Positions 23,018 through 34,089 of a DNA stretch of 64,000 nt are shown here, piece after piece. The notes under the pieces were generated by a model. The model ran no database searches and was not told the origin of the DNA. It saw nothing but the letters and a program-made list of their open reading frames with translations. Position numbers and translations under genes: made by a program. Each line of letters begins with the position of its first letter. Positions within the stretch are counted from its first letter, which is position 1. This stretch comes from Coptis chinensis. Taxonomy: Eukaryota; Streptophyta; Magnoliopsida; Ranunculales; Ranunculaceae. The stretch is taken from NCBI GenBank assembly GCA_015680905.1, contig CM027378.1:38351001-38415000 (forward strand), written 5' to 3'.

Positions 23018-24355
23018 TGTTAGACCAATTATGTGAATAATAAGTAAGAGTTAATACTGATTACGTGTTTTTATGCATTTTAGGCTTCAAAGTCCATTAT
23101 GTGCAGAAATGTGCCACTTTAGCGAGATAAAGGAGCAAAAGTCAACAGAACTTCCGAATGCCATATCTTTGGACTCAGACCTCGGAATTGGGCCTACCTT
23201 ATGTCAAAACGACCGGCTCGGAAAGAGCTTTGCAATGGTCCAAGCCTTGACCCAATCAGAGGAGCAGAAGTAGACGAAAAGTCTGTTGAAGCCGAATCTA
23301 GCTGAAGAGGCCTTTTTGGACTGAAAGAATTGGGTTTTGGGCCTGATTCTCTGGCCCAAAACATGGCTCCAAGCCCATGCACGATTTTTGGATCTGGATG
23401 TATAAAAACAAAAGCTTAGCTCATTGTTAATGGTAGATTTTTAGTAGAGAATTAGGGTACATAGCTTAGAATAGAAAGTAGCCATTAGAATAGCTTCTAG
23501 ATCTAGATTTGATTGTTTTAATTAAGTTTAATTTCAAATCCAATTCTTGTTTAGATTAAACTATTAGAATCATTACTCTTAATTAGTTTGATTAATAAAA
23601 TAGCTAGTTGTTAAATTTAGATTCTTGTCATTTACATTTGTGTTAGATCTGATTTCATTTATTGCTTGTCATTCAATTATTAGTTAGTAATTAGATTTTA
23701 ATTATTGTTTAAATTAGATTAGTAAATTTCAATTCTTTATATCATGTTTAGTTTAGATTCAATGGGAAATGTTAGTTTGATGAATCAAGGCTAAAACCTC
23801 TGTTAGAGGGGTTGATGAAGCCTTGATGAAAACTTAGTTGTTAGTATAGAATTGTTTGTAGATTCTATTCCACTCTAGAAGGTCGTGTTTCGCCATGAGA
23901 ATGGGTGGACGACCTCACATGCTAGTTAGTACTCGGTAGAAATGCCATGAACACTAGGGATTAGAACTCGAATTTCTTGCCGTAAGAACGTGAGAATCGA
24001 GATACAAGAATCTATACTAGGATATTAAGTTGGATTCGAGGTGGATTCAATTCCCCTCTAATCCTTTATCTAGATTCAAAAACAATCATATTTCCATAGC
24101 ATTCGTAGTTTAAATTCAAATAATCAATTTCATATTGCATCGTAGTATAATTCCCCCTTAAGAAAGCTCTCATTGACTTAAGGTGACTAATTAGATTAGA
24201 GAACATCCATGCTAGAGCACTAGGGAGTGGAACGAATTCGTTACTCCACTCTATTTCGATAGACTTGAGAGTAGGAAACTTTGATAAAATAGACACGTAA
24301 GATTAGTTTTAGTTTACTTACGTTTTGAATTCATCGTTCATTTCGTAGGTAAACT
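23018..24355 (+). mobile_element. possible solo LTR or non-coding retroelement piece
   Basis: The stretch opens TGTTAGACC and contains a TATA-like TGTATAAAAAC at about 23399, followed by long non-coding sequence of a kind often seen in plant gypsy LTRs. No partner LTR, primer-binding site or coding region was seen, so the call is tentative and the right end is a guess. Confidence 0.3.
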
Positions 24356-24501
24356 ATTCATTTTACATTTATCAGTATTCAAATTGCCCTAGCTGACTCT
24401 TGAAGCCTTTTTTTTCTTACCTTATAATTTCTCGAGGAATCATCATAGAACCATGTGATTGAGGAGTAATCAATTGAGCTTCCCTTTATAGCGCTGGAGG
24501 T

Positions 24502-25160
24502 TCATATCTCCATACGCCTGCTTCCACATCCCACAACCAAAACATTCTTTCCAGAAAACTCTTCACCGTTTTTATACGAACTCGTATGTAGAACTGGACC
24601 TTCAAAGTCATTCATTCCTTCAATCACTGAAACCACAGCCTCTAAGTTCTCTCCAGTTGCTACAACTAACCACCGACTAAGGTAACTAATCTCCTCCAAT
24701 CCCACAGTTTTCACTCTCCATGATCCAAGAGTGTGATGATCATAGGCAGACTTTCTTGTTTGGTTGAACTGTGGCTCTAAACCGAATTTACTCACATAAT
24801 AAGCATCTAAATAGTCCACACAGTGCCCTTTAGTTGGGTAAGTAGGGAACTTCGCCGGGAATGGCATGAAGGGTAGCTCACATAATTTTTTCGGAAGGTG
24901 AAGATGTAGTCGATCATAAGCCTTGCTCTTCCACAATGAAGCTATACAGTTAGCCCTCTCTACAATCACACTAGGAACTCCTCTTTCTTTAAGGCAGCTA
25001 CAACAAAGAAGACCCGATGGGCGGCACCAACAATGATTGGACCTTGCACCAAAACACACCTTCCATTTTTCTTCATGGTCTCATCAAAAGGATCATGAAC
25101 TCTTTTGCTTTCCACTTCTCTCAAGTAGTCCACAAATAGCATGAGAAGAACAGGTGTCAA
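24502..25160 (-). pseudogene. YUCCA-type flavin monooxygenase pseudogene
   Basis: The - strand encodes the N-terminal third to half of a plant YUCCA flavin monooxygenase, the family that converts indole-3-pyruvate to auxin. Visible patterns are CLKERGVPSVIVERANCIAS, LHLPKKLCELPFMPFP, FPTYPTKGHCVDYLDAYYV and the ATGENLEAVV / LHTSSYKNGEEF region. The FAD motif (family GAGPSG) is wrecked and a frameshift near 25030 separates it from the rest. The NADPH motif region reads VVGCGSRRMEI where the family has GCGNSGMEI. The rest of the protein is missing after 24502. It resembles the YUC10/YUC11 type more than others, though by eye only. Not functional. Confidence 0.8.
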
Positions 25161-25508
25161 CTAACTACTTAACTAACTATCTAGTTGGCCGTGGGTGCTA
25201 TTATAAAAGGAGAGAATCCCTATGAGTAGCCCGCTTAAGGCCGGACTCATTCCTTTCTACCGTTTCAAGGACAGAGCCAAAGTTCAAGAGAGACTTCAAC
25301 CGTAAGCTAAGCGAGATGGTTTCGATTGAGATGATTTTATCAACTTGGAAATAAATGTATAGATATTTGGATGAAGGAAGAGTTGGAGGAGAGTTGCTTT
25401 CTATAACGTAAGGATCAAAGAATGAAGTTAAACTATAGAAAGGGAAGGGTAGTGTGATATGATAAAATACCCAGCAAAAAAATGATGTGATAAATATAAA
25501 TTCGTTGA

Positions 25509-25558
<50 letters not shown>

Positions 25559-26560
25559 TTCAACTATATTATATAAATGGTATTAACCAATGATCACCTC
25601 CCATATATTAAACCAACCAATAAAATAACGTCACTATATCTGTCAGAAGAGCGTGGGCACATCAATGGCTGGAGGTAAGATTATTAATATGCTAAACAAA
25701 TTGGCTAATATGGATAATGACCATATCCTACATATATATTTGTGATTTTACGACTTTTGTTGTAAGAACTACGCTAGGTTGCAGCACGACTCCGAGTATA
25801 CTTTCAGTGCCATTACCGACATCTATCACTCATTTAGTCAAGTCAATTAACAGAATAAATAGAAGACCTAGCATATTGTAGCAACTTTTTTGATGTAGAT
25901 GGTCTGATCCCTTGTTGTAATCTTGAACTATATTTGTGCGAACGGAATTTTCCTCAGTTCATATTCCCCATGACATCTTGAAACAAGTAACTACCATGAA
26001 GAAGTGCTAGCTACTAGTAACATGACTTGGACTGCATTTAATTTGCATAAGCTGAAGACTTGAAGCTACTTTTGTTAGAGATTATTTTACATTCTATAAA
26101 GTTCTCCATTTTAGTAATAATACGCTTAGAGAAATACTAGCATCTAAGGGGTAGCATGGTGATACCCCCAAACATGTGATTTAGGGCCCCGTTTAAAAAT
26201 TAAAAAATGAGTTGCTTTACATCTTGTTGCTAAACTTTCATAGTGCTCATCTTTCATACCTAGTATTTTCCTTTAGGGCCTGATGTTATAAGAGAAGATA
26301 CTTTTACCATTTTATGATTAGTGTTTCTGTACATTCTATTACTCACCTTTCATATTGCTTATGTTATTGAGTCTTGACTAATGAGTAATGACCTTGATCA
26401 CATACAGCTTTTACGAGTACTTGCTTAAGGTCTGGATACAGGGGAACAAAACTGAAGCGGTAAAGCATTATAGGTGAGAAGCTCTTTCTTTGGTTATCAA
26501 ATTTATTGAATGTACAATCAAGGTGGTTTTTTTGGGTGGTTTCCCCTATGCTTAACGAGG
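25161..26560. other. intergenic DNA
   Basis: Non-coding, AT-rich DNA with an AT microsatellite. No gene or bounded element was recognised. Confidence 0.5.
25510..25552. repeat. AT microsatellite
   Basis: Uninterrupted AT dinucleotide repeat of about 43 bases. Confidence 0.95.
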
Positions 26561-26730
26561 GACAAAAATTGTATTATGGGTTGAATATTTTATAGGGTGT
26601 TATGTACATATGGTTGTTGGAAGGATGTCATTATTGATTTTCAGGTTATGACAGGTTTAAGTATACGAAATGTTGACTAAACAAAGGAAACTCTGCCCAA
26701 AATTCGATAGAATTTGGATAGTGTAACGCC
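26560..26730 (+). mobile_element. gypsy LTR relic related to the 1-621 LTR
   Basis: TTTCAGGTTATGACAGGTTT at 26639-26658 matches 499-518. It is followed in both places by a diverged CGAAATGT-type segment. A GTGTAACGCC string at 26721 fits an LTR terminus of the same family. Confidence 0.45.
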
Positions 26731-26886
26731 TCATTCTATTTCTTCATATATACTTGGAGTTATCATAGCAAGCTTATAAGTATATTAGTTTTACGACTGG
26801 GATGATCTATTTTTTCTTGTGGTTTTCTTTGTACATTGTTTATTTAAATATGGTTTACTAATACTTGTTTTATTTTTCTTTATAGC

Positions 26887-29193
26887 GATGGGTCCTCGAT
26901 CAAAGAATGTGAAGAATGTAGCGAAAACTACATTCAAGGGTGTTAAGAAATTGTTTGGTGACGGTTCCTCTAGCGGTGACGCAGTTGGAAGAAAAAGGCA
27001 TAGGGCAGACGGCTTAACGACATCAGCGCGTAGAGGGGACCATTTGGAAAAAGAGGTTCCTGAGGTTCCTGAGGTTGATTCGTTTAGTGAAGATAGTGTA
27101 GATAGTGATACTAATGTAGGTTTAGATGTAGGTTTAGATGTAGGTTTAGACAAAGGGAATAGTATAGTAGAAGAGGAGAGTGAGGAGAGTGAGGAGGAGG
27201 ATGAGCAGGATGATGATGTTGAAGAATATGTGGTAGAAGATGTACCACCAGTGGAAGAAGCACCTCCGGTATTGGATTTCGTAAGAAAATTCAATGATGA
27301 TTTGGAGTTTCAAAGAGGTGTGTATAGGGAAGGCCCGTATGAGTCAGAGTTGTTGTATGACTATGCGGTGCATGTCGCTCGCGATGTTTGGGAGAGAAGG
27401 GTAATATTTTGTTTTTCTTGTGCACTTTGATTTTCTTTTACAAAATCTTTTGTTTCTGTTCATATATATCTAATGCGTGCTCGGTTGTTTCAGGAGGATC
27501 GCGGAGCGTTGAAGTGTGTTTCACACTTAGCGAAGTTATCCCAATGGAATTTCAAAAATGAATGTGAAAGGTCTCAGAGATTTGTCGCGATTGAGAAGGA
27601 TTTGGGTTGTTTGATCTCGTGGAAGGTTATCACGAGCATATGGATCCACCATTGATCTCTGCGTTTGTGGAGAGATGGCATCCGGAGACCAACACCTTCC
27701 ATATGCCAGTTGGGGAGATGACTGTGACTTTGGACGATGTTGTCCAAATCTGTGGAGTCCCTGATTAGAGGAAGAGCGGTGCAAAGGACAAATGAGAACT
27801 TACAACAATCGATAAAGCTCTTACATCTTGGTCCGGGGCTCCTATTGATTTGATTAGGGCGGAGATGGAAGCTAGCGGGTTCACTTCAAAAGTAAGGCTA
27901 GAATTCATCGAAGCATTTTGCGAACAAGGTTCATGATAGCCCTATATGTGTGACGCTTTGGGAATGTGGTAGAGAAGGCCTCGAAGTTTCGGGATGTTCA
28001 ACGGATCGTTAGAGCTTTTATTCGTTTTTCTTTGGATGTGCCGCTTTTCGACAAGTCCGATTTGGAGTGCCTATATGTTATCTCGAGGCCGTTGTTGAAA
28101 TTGATTGAGATAGAAGAGTATGCATGGGGTGCAGCAATTTTGGTGTTTTTATATAGAGGTCTCGGGGCTGCCACATGTGCGAAGGTGAAAGGGGTTACAG
28201 GCTATATGACTCTTCTACAGGTAAAACTTGAGTATTTTAGAGTTTATTTTTTTTAATGTTAATTTTATTACTCTATCAATATGTTAACTATTTGTGTATA
28301 TCTAGGCATGGATCTATGAGTATTTTCCGGTATTCATGACAGTCCCAAACTTCAACTATATCTCGTCTCAGCCGCGTGCTCATAGACACATCCCAGTCGC
28401 TCTACACTATTACGACACAACGTATGCATTGCAGTTTTATCGAGCGATAATTGATGATTTGAATGAGTTTAATGTAAGTATTAAATTCAATGACAATTTG
28501 GTATTTAAGTTTGTTTATATTTATTTTTTAGTAATTGATCATTAGAGTTGTTAATGACACATTTGATTTTGTTTTAGGTTGTTTGGCATCCCTACAAAAA
28601 TATCAGAGATACAAACCCGATCGATGACATTGCATTTTTTGAGGGATTGCTATGTTTTTTCAACATTGTCGAGCTTTTACTGCCGCAAGAGGGTGGTGCG
28701 TCGGTTGGGTCGCGTGCAACTTGTACCTAAAGATCCTCCAATGCCAAATTGGAGAACAAGAACTGTGGCAGGACGCGGGTATGAGGTGAGCTGGACTAAT
28801 ATTGGGCCACTTTACTGGGAGTCGTGGCAGAATCACGTGATCCAACTCTACAACCGAGGACCTATTTCGTCTTATCCATGGGAGTGTCATCAAAACTACA
28901 TGACTTGGTATGCGAGGAATTCTCATGTAGTTTTGGTGAACCCTGAGCTTCTTCCTATTCATCCCTCCCTGGAGACACTGCCTAACTGTTCACCGATTGT
29001 AAGTATTGTGATTTTTAATTGAGTTTTCTTTAACTGTGATTTTTTGCATTCGATTGGTAACTTATCTTGATTTTTCTTTTTTTAAACGTAATCCGGCGTC
29101 ATCGATGAAACCAGTCGTTTGCTAGAGAGAGGTCTGCAATTGGCTGGGAATGATATGCCAGAGGAAGCAAGGTCCTCCTTCGAACAGGCGTAA
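26887..29193 (+). pseudogene. plant mobile domain (aminotransferase-like) protein, broken
   Basis: Multi-exon gene of the PMD/MAIN-like family, whose members occur both in plant MULE-type transposons and as host genes. Exon 1 (26887-27400) gives a basic N-terminus (MGPRSKNVKNVAKTTFKGVK), a repeated GLDV, and an acidic E/D-rich region. Later exons give ISAFVERWHPETNTFHMPVG and EMTVTLDDVVQICGVPD (the PMD core, about 27630-27765), then PLLKLIEIEEYAWGAA (to 28218), AWIYEYFPVFMTVPNFNYIS (from 28306) and VVWHPYKNI with RVVRRLGRVQLVPKDPPMPN. Splice sites are mostly intact. A frameshift near 27600, in-frame stops near 27767-27960 and a frameshift near 28685 make it a pseudogene. It lies head to head with the transposase gene on the other strand. 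Confidence 0.75.
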
Positions 29194-29329
29194 AACTTGA
29201 CTAGGTGCAAGTACATTGGTAGGCGCTATAGTTGATTTGTTTTAGTTTAGGGTTTGTAACTTTGTAATTTAGTTTGATGGATGTAATTTGTTTCAGTTTA
29301 GGGTTTGTAATTTTGTTAACTTCGAATGA

Positions 29330-29570
29330 ATTGATGGATATGATGTTTTCATGAATGTTGGATGTTTGAATGGATGAATGATGTTTAATGTTTGAATGGA
29401 ATTTAATGAATATGTATGGATGAATTTGATGAATGAGAGTGTTTGATATCTTATGTTTGAATGGAAAAGTGGAATTTGATGAATATGAATGGATGAATTT
29501 GATGAATGAGAGTGTTTGATATTTGATGTTTGAATGGAAAAGTGGAATTTGATGAATATGAAAGTGTTGT
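29330..29570 (+). repeat. tandem repeat of about 74 bp
   Basis: The unit containing GAATGGATGAATTTGATGAA, then GAGAGTGTTTGATAT, then GGAAAAGTGGAATTTGATG occurs twice almost identically (about 29415-29488 and 29490-29562), with more diverged copies before it. Confidence 0.8.
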
Positions 29571-29599
29571 AAAAACAAAACGAATTTTGAAATTTTTTT

Positions 29600-29900
29600 T
29601 TTCCAAACGACCCAGCCGCATCGTTTGGCATAAAGACCGAACGACCTCAGCAGATCGTTTTTCCTTTATACCAAACGCCACAGCAGATCGTTCTCTTTTA
29701 ATCTCAAACGACCCACCCACATCGTTTGGTCTAAAGGCCAAACGACATGGCCACATCGTTTGGTCTAAAGCCCAAACGACATGGACACATCGTTTGGTCT
29801 AAAGGCCAAACGACTTGTTCATGTCGTTTTTCTTTAATCCCAAACGATGTGGCTGGGTCGTTTGGGACTAAAGCCAAACGACTTGACCGTGTAGTTTCGG
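29600..29900. repeat. palindrome array 1 (about 34-bp unit, 9 copies)
   Basis: Nine units at about 34-bp spacing (starts near 29603, 29635, 29669, 29703, 29738, 29772, 29807, 29840 and 29873). Each is built as CAAACGAC, 8 variable bases, then GTCGTTTG or ATCGTTTG, then a linker such as GTCTAAAGGC. The arms are conserved while the 8-base centre changes (ATGGCCAC, ATGGACAC, TTGTTCAT and others). The same arms recur in the arrays at 33455-33720 and 35030-35850. Confidence 0.85.
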
Positions 29901-29929
29901 TCATTATTGACAACATACGAACATTATTT

Positions 29930-30400
29930 CAAATCACTCGATTGCCGTCCGAATCAACTAGTCGATCACTCGATTGCCATCCGAATCAACTTAGTCGATC
30001 ATTCGATTTCAAAATCACTCGATTGACATCCGAATCAACTTAGTCGATCGCTCTATTTCCAAATCACTCGATTGCCGTCCGAATCAACTTAATCGATCAC
30101 TCGATTTCCAAATCAAATCAAATAAAAGTCCTAACATTATTTCCAAATAACATAAAAATCAAATCAAATTACACTTGTTCCAAATTACATCAAAATATCA
30201 AATTACATCAATATATCACTTAGTCGATCGCTCGATTTCAAAATCACTCGATTGCCGTCCGAATCAACTTAGTCGATTACTCGATTTCCAAATCAAATCA
30301 AATAAAAGCCCTAACATTGATAACATAAAAATCAAATCAAATTACACTTGTTCCAAATTACATCAAAATACAAATTACATCAAAATATCATATCGACAAC
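29930..30400 (+). repeat. tandem repeats based on AATCACTCGATTGCCGTCCG
   Basis: A unit of about 55 bp (AATCACTCGATTGCCGTCCG, AATCAACTTAGTCGATC, CTCGATTTCCAA) is repeated four times at 29930-30110. A larger unit of about 180 bp, covering it plus AAATCAAATCAAATAAAAG and TTACACTTGTTCCAAATTAC, is duplicated (about 30030-30210 and 30215-30400). Confidence 0.8.
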
Positions 30401-30479
30401 ATACAAACAACTTAGTCGATAACATGTACTGTTGGGTCTTCAACGAGCTCCTTTTCTCATATTAAATTGGGAATGTTTA

Positions 30480-33130
30480 ATGCCATAAATTGCAATTGCC
30501 TTGCTGTCAAGGCCAAATTCCAACTGTCAGCAATATCATATCGAGCTCTAAGCCATTGGCATCATGACATGGAGGAACCGGACAATCTTCAACAAGTTCA
30601 ACATTGATAAAATAATTTCCACCAACATGTCACTACCCAACACTTGGGTCACTCTCTCAGGATTTGCTTGGGTTCTCAGCGGCATGAGAAGGAAGCACTG
30701 ACGAGCTCCTAAATGCATAAGGACAACATTAAATCTTGAAGCAAATAAGTATCCAAAGAAAAGGCATGCTCATCCACTTATTTAAGGGTGCAGAACCTTC
30801 TTCATGTAGGATTTCCTTCATCGAATAAAAACCTCACTTTGATTGTACAAAGTACAATAAAGGGGAGGTTGTCGAGAAGCTCTTCGCACAACTCCCTTCT
30901 CATCTGTGGCCATTCTTCTTGACTTCTTCCTAATGCAATGCAGAAAGCTCTATAACCGCAGTTTGCCATCGCCAACGGGGTCATGGACTCTAACAATGTA
31001 TTTATGCATTTCTTCAGAATATCCAACCCGTAATCCTTAGGACCCCTCGTCTTTCCAAAGTCTAAGCCATCTCTCACATTTCGTGGTGTGTTTTTTGGAG
31101 AGAAGGCTTATTTCGTGGTGTGGTTGTTTTTTGGTGTTTTGGGAGAAGGTTTATTTCTTGGTGTGGTTGTTTTGGTGTTTTTGGAGAAGGCTTATTTGTT
31201 GGTGTGGTGTGGATGTTTTGGGTTGGTAGTTTTGGAGAAGACTTCTTTCTTGGTGTAGTGTGGGTGTTTGGGTGGGTGTTAGTGTTTGGTTGTGACGTGA
31301 GACCCACTCTTCATGGTCACGTTGAGAATGTTCAAAATAAGATGGATCTCGCTTTGAAGAGTTATCATCTCCGGTTTGAAGCTTTCAGCTGCAGACCACC
31401 TTCGGCCGACCTTTGGTTTTGCTTCTTCACAAGGCGGTACTAGCCATGTACTTTTGGTACGGCAATCTCCATAAGCTTCCTAATCATAACCCTCGCTTCT
31501 TCTTTGAAACCATTGCAAACCTATTCATGAACAAGTCCATCGAAGGTGCAACATCGGGACCAACACCCACTGACACATTGGGAGAAGCAGACAATGTTTT
31601 CCAAAAGGGGTCGATAGTAGTCAAAGGGATGGACCGCTCTTGTTTTTCAAACTCAATTAATTCATGAGCACATGGCAGTCCATGGCTCGTACGCAAATAA
31701 CACCAACACCTTATCTCTCCATCTTTAACACGCTTTACGCGGGTATCTATTTCTTCAAATAACAAGTCTAAACACTTGCGTGAGACAAGGTCTCTGAGTT
31801 CACGAAACAAAGGAATCCGGTGGTGGTGCTGAGTTACAATCATACTTCTCTCGAAGGTAGCTCTAATCTCGGACATCTGGATCTCTAGAATCGGGTGGAT
31901 TAAGCTAAACATACTCAAAAAATCATGACAGTTTGCATTTCCTAGTACACGCTTCACCGAAAGCATGAGACCCTTCAACTCTATTGGTCGTTGTACTCCC
32001 CAAAGTGATTGTGTTGGTCAGTCCCAACAACATACGAATCGATCCCCGCGGAGGAAACCAAGTCTCGCAAATAACAAACAAAATTGGAGTACTCAACCCT
32101 CGTAATATTTTTCCAAAGCATCCCATCTATTTGGAAAATAACCTCGTCTTCGATTTGACTACGGTGTTCCACGCAGAACGGGCCTTCTCTACAAGTTCTG
32201 TAGTTGGAAAAATATCGTAACATTTTGAAAGGACGCACGTAGCGATATGCCATCTACATAGATGCTTGTGTGTGTTAGGGGAAACTCTGTCAGCGGCACT
32301 CATCAAGGCTAAGTCCCTGTCAGACACGATCACAGATGGGCTTATATCACCAAGCAAGCCACTAAAATGATGCAGGGCCCACTCATAGTCGACTGTTGTT
32401 TCAGACTGAAACAGCACCTGACACACGGTGAAAGATTTCCACGTTGAAGTCACCCCTACAAACTGTACGAAAGGCCACCGATACCTGTTAGTTTTGTAGG
32501 TAGCGTCTAACATGAAAACTATTGGAAAAGTCCGAGCCAACTTAACACCTTCTGGATGGGCCCATAACAATCCCGTTATCTCCTCGGTATTCTCATCCTG
32601 TCTCAACTCCTCAAAATAATGTTCTTTTGCTAACAACTCATGCAATCTCTACAATTGTGTGAGACCATTCATATCCAATTTCCTCACCTTCTGCCTTGCA
32701 GTGTAGACTTGGGATATACTAGAGATGTTATCATGATACCTATTCTTGATGGAATCCAATATTTGTTTAGGTTTTATTCCACACTTACTCATCTCGACAA
32801 ATACTTTCGAACTCGAACGGTTAGTCGAAAGTAGCAAATGCATGTCCTTCAAGGGTCTTCGCCAATGGATGGTTGTAAACACCATTAAGAACGACAATTT
32901 TCCAACTATCGACGGCCGATTGAAAACACCTTTTAACTTAAATGGACATCCCGATTTCTTGGTTCCCGACCTTCTCTTATTAGCCCTCTCTTAGCTTCCT
33001 TCCTTCTTGTGTGACCGATACACACCCGAAAGCACTTTCAAGCCAAATTCAATCTTGCTCTTCGGTTTCTTTTTGGCACACTCGACTTTTCAATGACCAC
33101 AACAACATTAACTTGTCTTCCTCTAGCGGT
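30480..33130 (-). pseudogene. FAR1/MULE transposase fused to an OTU-like protease, broken
   Basis: Antisense gene of a Mutator-like element. In coding order: a FAR1-type zinc-binding piece near 32950 (KKSGCPFKLKG); ILDSIKNRYHDN and VYTARQKVRKL; the MULE DDE core with LDATYKTNRYRWPFVQFVGV (first Asp about 32506), VIVSDRDLALM (second Asp about 32320), LCRWHIA and TNRVEGSHA (Glu about 31975); a SWIM zinc finger CWCYLRTSHGLPCAHEL (about 31664-31708); a Thr/Pro/Lys-rich linker (31074-31307); and an OTU-type cysteine protease domain (NCGYRAFCIALGRSQEEWPQ, about 30950). The OTU tail ASRFNVVLMHLGARQC then VELVEDCPVPPCHDAN reaches about 30500. Several frameshifts break it (near 32640, 32130, 31980, 31480 and 30600), and the OTU GDGNCG motif has decayed to MANCG. 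MULE transposases with OTU or ULP partners are known; this copy is dead. Confidence 0.8.
31074..31307 (-). repeat. tandem repeat encoding a Thr/Pro/Lys linker
   Basis: The + strand reads as repeats of about 45-50 bp containing TGGTGTGGTTGTTTT and GGAGAAGGCTTATTT. On the - strand this translates to reiterated TPRNKPS / TPTNKPSPKTPK peptides lying between the transposase and OTU parts. Confidence 0.65.
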
Positions 33131-33454
33131 TGCCCAACCGATTGCCTCGCTACGTGTATGAAAGACCTAAACACATAAAAAACAACAACTATTATTAATA
33201 CACTAATAAAATTATATTTAGAAAAATTTTAAAAAAAAATGAAATCAATGCCTACTCAATCATACCTCTTCCGTAGTAAAAAAAATCTGTTGTATCACTT
33301 AAAATCGGTTGACAATCCACATCATTCGAGTTTGCAGAGGATCGGTTCCCGGATAGCGGCAAAGAATTCTACATATAGAAGAATAAAACAAGAGTCTCAA
33401 ACAATTTGCATTTAGTTTCAAAGTCACAAAAAAAAAACTTTTAATTAAATTTAG

Positions 33455-33720
33455 TCCAAACGACCCAGCCATGTAGTTTCATAGAGGGTCCAAACGACCC
33501 GGCCATGTAGTTCTATAGTGTCCCCAAACGACCTGGAGAAGTCGTTCTATAGTTTTACCAAACGACCCAGCCATGTAGTCCTATAGTGTAATCAAACAAC
33601 CCGGACATGTCGTTCTGTAGTGTTCTCAAACTACACCGCCATGTCGTTCTGTAGTGTTCTCAAACTACACGACCATGTCGTTTGATAGTGTTCCCAAACG
33701 ACCCAGCCATGTCATTTGGG
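33455..33720. repeat. palindrome array 2 (about 34-bp unit, 8 copies)
   Basis: Eight units at 32-36-bp spacing (near 33456, 33490, 33524, 33557, 33591, 33626, 33660 and 33694). The arms are CAAACGAC or CAAACTAC and GTCGTT or GTAGTT around an 8-base centre, mostly CC-GCCAT-like. Linkers are TATAGTG/TGTAGTGTT-type. Same arms as array 1. Confidence 0.85.
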
Positions 33721-34089
33721 CTCGGGTTTTGCATTTATTCATTTTGCATCCATTCATTCATTCATTCATTCAATCAAGTGTTTTGTATTCATTTTAATCA
33801 AGTGTTACCTCATTATTTAGGTTTGCACTTTGTCGTCGACGATTTCTCGGCATTTCATTTGCTCGACTTGTCGCATCTTCAAATTCTTCACCTTGACCTT
33901 CAACATTTTGTTCCACTTCTTCACTTTCAACATATCTTCTATTTTCTCTTTTTCTAATTTGTTGTTCTTCTTTAATTTGTTGTTGTACCTCAAACATTAC
34001 CTAAAATACTTCTTCTTCATCTTCATGTTCCATTTAGAGAAACTTGAGTATGTAGAGAAACTTGAGTATTCTATGTAAACCCTAAACTC

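Noticed and set aside
29530..30043. Open frames of 90-98 codons over the palindrome arrays
   Set aside because: They are translations of tandem repeats (reiterated SFGLKAKRH-type peptides) in several frames on both strands, with no sign of protein constraint.
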